Below are positions 7,361 to 12,000 of a stretch of DNA of 12,000 nt, piece after piece. Both the position numbers and the translations under genes were made by a program. The stretch's first letter is position 1, and each line of letters opens with the position of its first letter. Under the pieces are notes generated by a model that worked only from the letters and a program-made list of their open reading frames with translations, was not told the DNA's origin and did no database searches. This stretch comes from Candidatus Calescibacterium sp. (GTDB lineage: Bacteria > Calescibacteriota > Calescibacteriia > Calescibacteriales > Calescibacteriaceae). The stretch spans positions 1 to 12,000 of the forward strand of contig JANXBU010000026.1 of assembly GCA_025060505.1 (NCBI GenBank), written 5' to 3'.

Positions 7361-8557
7361 TTAGATTCTTTCTTCCTTTCTTTTTCTCCCTCTTTTGGGC
7401 TTAATTGAAAAATCTTTTGATTTCATAACCGCAAGTTCAGCTCCTTCTCTTATACTTGATGCTGTGGAGATGTTATCCATACCAGATTCCTGAATTATTT
7501 TCATTCCAAGATCATAATTAGTTCCTTCAAGTCTAACCACAATAGGTATTTTCTTTTTGAGTTCTTTTGCAACTTGCACAAGAGCGTTAGCAACAGTATC
7601 GCATCTCATTATTCCTCCAAATATATTGACGAAAACCACTTTGACTCTTTTATCTGACATAAGTATTGAGAACGCGGAACGAACCTGCTCAAGCGAAGCT
7701 CCGCCTCCAACATCAAGAAAGTTTGCAGGCTTTCCTCCAGCCAAAAGAATCTCATCCATTGTAGCCATAGCCAGCCCCGCACCATTTACAAGACAACCTA
7801 TATCACCATCAAGACCAACGTAAGATATACCCACCTTCCTTGCCTTAACATCCCGAGGATCATCTTCATAAGGATCATACAATTTCTGAATATCTTTGTG
7901 TCTGAAAAGAGCGTTATCGTCAAAGTTTATCTTTGCATCAAGTGCAAGAATCTTTCCATCTTCTGTTAAGGCTAACGGGTTTATCTCACACAAAGAACAA
8001 TCTTTCTCAATAAACATTCTGACAAGATTCTTTATTATATCTGTTGCATCTATTCCAAGAAACTTCGAGATTTTTCTCGCCTTATAATCTGGTATTCCCC
8101 AAAGAGGATCCAAATACTCAACGAAAATTTTCTCTGGAGATTTTTTTGCAACCTCTTCAATATCTACTCCTCCCTCGGTACTTGCTATCACAGAAATTTT
8201 TTCCTTACTTCTATCTATAACAACTCCAAGATAATATTCTTTTTTTATCTTCTCACCCTTTTCAATAAGTATCTTTCTCACTTTTTTTCCTTCTGGTCCG
8301 GTTTGGTATGTCACGAGTTTCTTTTTGAGCATTTCAGCTGCCTTTGATTGAACCTCATCTGGTGTGCGAGCAATCTGTATTCCCCCGGCTTTTCCTCTTC
8401 CTCCAGCGTGTATCTGAGCCTTTACTGCAAAAATATCTCCTCCAAGTTTCAAGGCTATCTTCTTCGCTTTTGCTGCCGATTTTGTTACAGCTCCTTCCGG
8501 AACTGGAATACCATACTGGCGCAGCAGATTCTTCGCTTGATACTCGTGTATGTTCAT
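7361..8557 (-). CDS. sucC: Succinyl-CoA synthetase, beta subunit (ADP/GDP-forming)
   Basis: This ATP-grasp subunit provides nucleotide and succinate binding for succinyl-CoA synthetase. The 398 residues start with the family signature [12 protein letters not shown]. Visible motifs are [15 protein letters not shown] (45-59, ATP-grasp), CEINPLALT (190-198, N193) and [15 protein letters not shown] (205-219, D207) for metal-nucleotide, [12 protein letters not shown] (257-268), [10 protein letters not shown] (278-287) and [11 protein letters not shown] (310-320). Nucleotide preference (ATP or GTP) cannot be told. The C-terminus has an extra basic tail ([13 protein letters not shown], 386-398), giving about ten residues more than the E. 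coli protein. ATG 8557 is the first start, since an in-frame TAG lies eight codons upstream; no Shine-Dalgarno is seen. It heads the sucC-sucD-KaiC-like group and lies 276 bp after icd. Confidence 0.97.
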   Translation of the reverse strand: MNIHEYQAKNLLRQYGIPVPEGAVTKSAAKAKKIALKLGGDIFAVKAQIHAGGRGKAGGIQIARTPDEVQSKAAEMLKKKLVTYQTGPEGKKVRKILIEKGEKIKKEYYLGVVIDRSKEKISVIASTEGGVDIEEVAKKSPEKIFVEYLDPLWGIPDYKARKISKFLGIDATDIIKNLVRMFIEKDCSLCEINPLALTEDGKILALDAKINFDDNALFRHKDIQKLYDPYEDDPRDVKARKVGISYVGLDGDIGCLVNGAGLAMATMDEILLAGGKPANFLDVGGGASLEQVRSAFSILMSDKRVKVVFVNIFGGIMRCDTVANALVQVAKELKKKIPIVVRLEGTNYDLGMKIIQESGMDNISTASSIREGAELAVMKSKDFSIKPKRGRKRKEERI

Positions 8558-8833
8558 AATGACTTTAAAAATAAAAAACTACCATTAGCTTACATATTTT
8601 TTGAGATTTTTTGGAAAATAAAAAAGAGATATCTGTAATAAAAACTAAATATGTATAAATTTTATTCTTGCTCAGAAATGATTTAAGCTCCTTGATATAA
8701 CCAATCTTGTTATCTTGGAATTTCAAAAAGATTTTTGATATATTTTTGCTTTCTCGGAACTGTATAGCCTTATGCTGAATTCGTTTCTCATTAACTAGAT
8801 ATAACTTTTACAAAAGAGCTTCTTACAAAAAAA
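8558..8833. other. icd-sucC gap with a stop-free minus-strand frame lacking a start codon
   Basis: This 276-bp AT-rich gap probably carries the promoter of sucC, but I cannot pin down a -35/-10 pair. On the minus strand one frame stays open for 80 codons (8807-8565, stop TAA), between a TAA at 8810-8808 and the sucC start. The conceptual peptide has mixed composition (for example NKIGYIKELKSFLSKNKIY). The only ATG lies near its end, and a TTG at its 28th codon has no Shine-Dalgarno. It could be a decayed gene, a short gene with an unusual start, or chance. No tRNA-like fold or hairpin terminator after icd was seen. Confidence 0.3.
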
Positions 8834-10306
8834 TCAGTCTTCACCTTGAGCTTTTGAAAAGGCAATTGCTCCGTCAAACTCTTGAAGCTTCTCAACGTGC
8901 ATCCATTTGAGCTTACTTGCTACCGTTTGAATAAGTGAAAAAATATGCTGGTCTGTAATCTCGTTTACATTATCTTTTTTGATGAATCTACATCTGTAGT
9001 GATCAACAACATCTGGCATGGCACCTGTTGGTGGGTACACTTTTGTTCCTCTGTTAGAGATCATCTTGAGCTTAAACGGAGATTCTAAAATAAGACTTTC
9101 AATAAGAGCTCCCAACTCCTCCGGTTTCATATCTGTTTCCACAAATATATCTACGCCGATAACTTTTCTGGATTTTACATCTGGTTTTCTGTATTGTATC
9201 TTTGGTATTTTTATCTGTTTGTATTCGCGAACGCGGGAGCTTTTTGGTTTGTTCCCAAGATTAGATATTATAGCATCTGTGTACTCTGTAGTTTTTATAC
9301 CTTTATCGTATCCAACAACATCTCCTGTGAGTTTTCCTTGTTCAAGCGTGCAGAGTAAAGCGTTCTCTATTGTGTCTGCAATCTCAAACTCATCAAGGTA
9401 TCTGAGCATCATAACAGCAGAGAGTATCACAGCTGTTGGATTTATTACATTTTTACCTGCATACTTTGGAGCAGAACCATGCACAGCCTCAAATATAGCA
9501 ACTTCATCCCCAATGTTGGCAGATGGAGCAAAACCAAGACCTCCCACAAGAGCAGAAGTCAGATCAGATATTATATCTCCGTTCATGTTCGTAGTAACAA
9601 TAACCTCAAATTGCTCTGGTTTTTTGACAAGCTGATGAGCACAATTATCTATTATTATGTGATTTGCTTCTATATCTGGATATTCTTTTGATACCTCCTC
9701 AAAAACGCGTTTTAGCATACCTTCTGTAAATTTCAATATGTTTGATTTGGTTGCACAGTGCACCTTCTTTCTGCCCTCCGCACGAGCCAGCTCAAAGGCA
9801 AACCTCACAATCTTCTCGCATCCCTTGCGTGTGATTATTTTGAGAGCCTGAGCAACAGATGTCGTTTGCATATGCTCAATTGCAGCATATAGATCTTCAA
9901 CATTTTCTCTCACAACAACCAAATCTACACCTCGACCGCTGTATGGAGTCTTGACATTAGGAAATTCTCTGACAGGTCTGACATTCGCATAAGTTTCAAA
10001 CAGTTTCCTCAAAGTCACATTTGCACTCTTTTCTCCATAACCAACAGGAGTTTCAAGAGGTCCCTTCAAAACAACCCTTGTTTTTCTTATAGACTCTATT
10101 GTATCTTGTGGAACACCGGACTCTATACCCTTTTTGAAAATACTTGCACCAGCGTGACGAATTTCCCACTCAACAGGCGCCTTTACAGCTTCAAAAATAC
10201 GCAAAGCAGATTCAACACATTCCGGACCAATACCATCTCCCGGAATAACTGTTATCAACTTCTTTCCCTTTTCAGTAACATAGTATCTTCTGGAATTAGT
10301 ATCCAT
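8834..10306 (-). CDS. icd: Isocitrate dehydrogenase, Thermus/Rickettsia long type, probably NADP-dependent
   Basis: It oxidatively decarboxylates isocitrate to 2-oxoglutarate, or the reverse in a reductive cycle. The 490 residues have a core domain (about 15-355) and an extra C-terminal domain (about 375-490) typical of the long form in Thermus, Rickettsia and some others. Core motifs are VIPGDGIGPE (20-29), the isocitrate loop KSANVTLRKLFETYANVRP (93-111, S94, N96, R100, R110), VVRENVEDLY (131-140, R133, Y140), catalytic K187 in ATKSNI, and metal-binding NGDIISDLTS (242-251, D244, D248). The cofactor segment HGSAPKYAGKNVINPTA (276-292) has Lys281-Tyr282, the pair linked to NADP in E. coli; NAD enzymes usually have an acidic residue there. 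The start is taken as ATG 10306. No Shine-Dalgarno is present, and TATACT lies 8 bp before the ATG. A homoisocitrate or isopropylmalate role is less likely given the isocitrate loop and length. Confidence 0.93.
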   Translation of the reverse strand: MDTNSRRYYVTEKGKKLITVIPGDGIGPECVESALRIFEAVKAPVEWEIRHAGASIFKKGIESGVPQDTIESIRKTRVVLKGPLETPVGYGEKSANVTLRKLFETYANVRPVREFPNVKTPYSGRGVDLVVVRENVEDLYAAIEHMQTTSVAQALKIITRKGCEKIVRFAFELARAEGRKKVHCATKSNILKFTEGMLKRVFEEVSKEYPDIEANHIIIDNCAHQLVKKPEQFEVIVTTNMNGDIISDLTSALVGGLGFAPSANIGDEVAIFEAVHGSAPKYAGKNVINPTAVILSAVMMLRYLDEFEIADTIENALLCTLEQGKLTGDVVGYDKGIKTTEYTDAIISNLGNKPKSSRVREYKQIKIPKIQYRKPDVKSRKVIGVDIFVETDMKPEELGALIESLILESPFKLKMISNRGTKVYPPTGAMPDVVDHYRCRFIKKDNVNEITDQHIFSLIQTVASKLKWMHVEKLQEFDGAIAFSKAQGED

Positions 10307-10470
10307 ATCAACAAAGTATAAACAATACTTACAAGGGTATTTTTTTTAGGATTTTTTACTCCACCTTGGAATAATCTCAAAAATCAGAAAGCAAAACTGT
10401 TAATACAACAAAGCAGAATTTCAGGAGAATTTTTCGTTACGATATAGGCAAAAAACAAAATAAACCAAAT
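10307..10470. other. Gap between the small Tat-like gene and icd
   Basis: These 164 AT-rich bases lie between the TAA of the small exported protein gene and the icd ATG. Apart from the putative -10 region at 10313-10320 I see nothing definite: no hairpin followed by a T run, no RNA gene and no small gene. Confidence 0.5.
10313..10320 (-). promoter_or_regulatory. Possible -10 region close to the icd start
   Basis: On the minus strand the run TATACTTT ends 6 bp before the icd ATG. It can be read as TATACT (8-bp spacer) or TACTTT (6-bp spacer). Either would put the transcript start at or beside the ATG, giving a leaderless mRNA. This fits the absence of a Shine-Dalgarno. No convincing -35 is seen. 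Confidence 0.35.
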
Positions 10471-10809
10471 TTATTTTGAATCATCTTCCGAAAAGTAGTT
10501 TTTCCAAACTTCTCTGCGATCCCATACATCTTTTTGCCAGATCTCCTGGTTTGTTTCAAGAGGTCTTAATCTGGGTTTGTTTCTCTTTTTGTCTTCCTTC
10601 TTTATTCTTCCAAAAACCGGAGCGTTAATATCTCCTGGGTCACCTGGGTCTTCCTCAAGTGGGGTTAGAGCATGAGCTTTTACACTCATAAGGTCTAATG
10701 CCATAATAATAGTTGGAATACCCCAGAGAGATTTCTTCACGAGCTCGCGTCTCAGTTTATCTATATCTTTTGTTTTCTTGCCCGATAAATTTTTCTTGAA
10801 AATACCCAT
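10471..10809 (-). CDS. Small protein with Tat-like N-terminal export signal, unknown function
   Basis: I do not recognise a family for the mature part. The 112-residue product begins with a basic stretch, then LRRELVKKSLWGIPTIIMAL (19-38), a twin arginine (R20, R21) followed by a weakly hydrophobic segment, and AHA-L (45-48) as a possible signal peptidase site. The motif is close to the Tat pattern RRxFLK but has Leu-Val-Lys after R-R-E. The mature part is charged, starts with LTPLEEDPGDPGD (48-60), and is Trp- and Lys-rich near the end (W91, W96, W102). ATG 10809 is fixed by a TAA six bases upstream. A GGAAGG-containing sequence (10824-10832) lies 14 nt before the ATG, too far for a standard Shine-Dalgarno. 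It follows the propeller gene by 49 bp, so the two may be co-transcribed and both exported. It is probably real on length, start context and signal; function unknown. Confidence 0.65.
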   Translation of the reverse strand: MGIFKKNLSGKKTKDIDKLRRELVKKSLWGIPTIIMALDLMSVKAHALTPLEEDPGDPGDINAPVFGRIKKEDKKRNKPRLRPLETNQEIWQKDVWDRREVWKNYFSEDDSK

Positions 10810-10858
10810 TAATTAAAATTTTACACCTTCCTACATCAATTAACAAAAATACTTGGTT

Positions 10859-12000
10859 CTACCAAACACCATTGAGTAATTGATTCCTTCTGAAGTGCTT
10901 AACATCTAATTGCCACTTTCTCGCTCCAAGTTCAAATGAGTAAAAACATCCTTTGTCTCCAGCAACCAAAAGCTCCATACGACCATCATTATCTATATCA
11001 TCAATATACAGTCCAAAAGCTCCCACAGTCTCATATTCTCTCAAAGCTAATGGATAAAATAGCTTCGTTACACCTAGTAGAGCATCAAACATAAATATAG
11101 TCTCTCTTTCAGCTCCGTTGAGTCCACCAACCAAAACTTCTCTGCGAGTACCCATTCCGTCAAAATCTCCTGCAACCGGATTGCTGTAAACCCAAACATT
11201 CAACAGATTTCTCCATCTTATAGTTTGTGTTGAGAAATTCACAACGCTTACATAGCTCCACCTTACACCATCTGATTGACTCTGAGCCGTCTCGGCAAAG
11301 AATGCAGATTCAAAAGAACCATTCCCATCTGCATCAACTGGAATTGGACCTCTTATAGTGTTTCTACCAGCTATGCTAGAGAGTACTCCAAGAAGAACAT
11401 ATGAAGTAGTATGAGCTCCAAATATATTTGACACAAAAACAGCGTAGTTTGCTCCATTTGGCTGAGTCAATCCTCCAACCCAGTCCATGTTCCCATCAAT
11501 ATTCACATCTGCAAGGAAACCTTCTTTCAGATGCCCAGCAAAGCTGATAGTTTTCACTATGTTACAACTGCTATTAAGAACATAAAGATTACCCCCCGAA
11601 TCATTTCCTCCTCCACCTATTACTATATATATGCTACCAGAGTAAGTTGTAACAAGAGGTATAGACCATATATGCTCCGCAAAATCCCTTGAGCACACAA
11701 GAGGATTAGGACTATCAGGATCAAGTATGTATAATCTTGCTCTCTTTTGGTTTGGAAAGTATGCGGTAAACACGAGCTCCAGATTTGAATCTCCTGTTAT
11801 ATTGTAAAGAACCACACCTCTCACATATTTTAGGGTAGATGGTAGTGGATAATTAAACAGAAGATTCCCAAGATTAAGACTATCTCTCACATGTATATAT
11901 CCTTGCCCATTAGTAGACCTATTTATAATACCAAAGACCAACTCATTTCCTGGATTACTACCCAGAACATCTCCAACTGATAGATTACTTGTTATCCACG
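10859..12000 (-). CDS. FG-GAP/VCBS-type beta-propeller protein, 5' end beyond the window
   Basis: The visible 379 C-terminal residues form repeated FG-GAP-like units, as in integrin-type beta-propellers, usually on secreted or surface proteins and involved in adhesion or ligand binding. Repeat cores are GDVLGSNPGNELVFG, NITGDSNLELVF, DVNIDGNMDWVGG, DADGNGSFESAFF, GDFDGMGTRREVLVGG and DIDNDGRMELLVAG. Several carry the DxDxDG-like calcium-binding pattern (for example DIDNDG). The protein ends in KWQLDVKHFRRNQLLNGVW, like the W...D..R.G tail seen after such propellers. A TTG at 11941 could be taken as a start, but the frame stays open to base 12000 and those 19 extra codons complete a repeat, so the gene is cut by the right edge. 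No signal peptide can be assessed. A Tat-like small protein gene follows 49 bp downstream. Confidence 0.85.
   Translation of the reverse strand, partial: WITSNLSVGDVLGSNPGNELVFGIINRSTNGQGYIHVRDSLNLGNLLFNYPLPSTLKYVRGVVLYNITGDSNLELVFTAYFPNQKRARLYILDPDSPNPLVCSRDFAEHIWSIPLVTTYSGSIYIVIGGGGNDSGGNLYVLNSSCNIVKTISFAGHLKEGFLADVNIDGNMDWVGGLTQPNGANYAVFVSNIFGAHTTSYVLLGVLSSIAGRNTIRGPIPVDADGNGSFESAFFAETAQSQSDGVRWSYVSVVNFSTQTIRWRNLLNVWVYSNPVAGDFDGMGTRREVLVGGLNGAERETIFMFDALLGVTKLFYPLALREYETVGAFGLYIDDIDNDGRMELLVAGDKGCFYSFELGARKWQLDVKHFRRNQLLNGVW

Noticed and set aside
8681-8700. AAGGAG on the minus strand in the icd-sucC gap as a ribosome site
   Set aside because: No ATG, GTG or TTG follows at a usable distance; sucC starts more than 100 bp further on.
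9018-9635. A 205-codon + strand open frame opposite icd
   Set aside because: It lies wholly antisense to the well-supported isocitrate dehydrogenase and its translation has no recognisable motif; it is a shadow of icd codon usage.
1-12000. CRISPR array, insertion sequence, tRNA or rRNA
   Set aside because: I saw no regularly spaced repeats, no transposase motifs or terminal inverted repeats, and no tRNA-like or rRNA sequence in the gaps.

Overview
The window is AT-rich and reads as chromosomal DNA of a bacterium. The evidence is an FtsH membrane protease followed by folP (a bacterial gene order), a ComF-type phosphoribosyltransferase and a textbook Shine-Dalgarno site in front of sucD. The isocitrate dehydrogenase has the long form known from Thermus and Rickettsia. 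A single-domain KaiC/RAD55-type ATPase and a HerA-like ATPase add a flavour common in thermophiles and archaea. I infer a possibly thermophilic bacterium from a thinly sampled lineage. I cannot name the phylum from sequence alone.

Layout. Bases 1-300 hold no convincing gene. One gene runs on the + strand: a 601-residue HerA-like (DUF87-type) ATPase at 301-2106. Everything else is on the minus strand and, in transcription order, runs from right to left. First comes the 3' part of an FG-GAP/VCBS-type beta-propeller protein that enters across the right edge (12000-10859). Next are a small protein with a Tat-like export signal (10809-10471), isocitrate dehydrogenase (10306-8834), the succinyl-CoA synthetase beta and alpha subunits (8557-7361, 7343-6456), a KaiC-like ATPase (6459-5767), a ComF-like protein (5702-4968), FtsH (4910-3135) and dihydropteroate synthase (3097-2192). 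folP and the HerA-like gene converge, with 85 bp between their stop codons.

Functionally the window has four parts. The icd-sucC-sucD group covers two nearby steps of the citric acid cycle (isocitrate/2-oxoglutarate and succinyl-CoA/succinate). The KaiC-like ATPase is tied to sucD by an overlapping ATGA start/stop. The comF-ftsH-folP run is a loosely spaced housekeeping group. The propeller protein and the Tat-like small protein look like an exported pair.

No insertion sequence, CRISPR array, rRNA, tRNA or convincing hairpin terminator is visible. The most unusual observations are the off-consensus P-loop of the HerA-like ATPase, the near absence of Shine-Dalgarno sites with -10-like hexamers 6-8 bp before several start codons (possible leaderless mRNAs), an in-frame 18-bp tandem duplication in the KaiC-like gene, and a long open frame without a normal start codon between icd and sucC. 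I did not find a clearly new multi-gene system.
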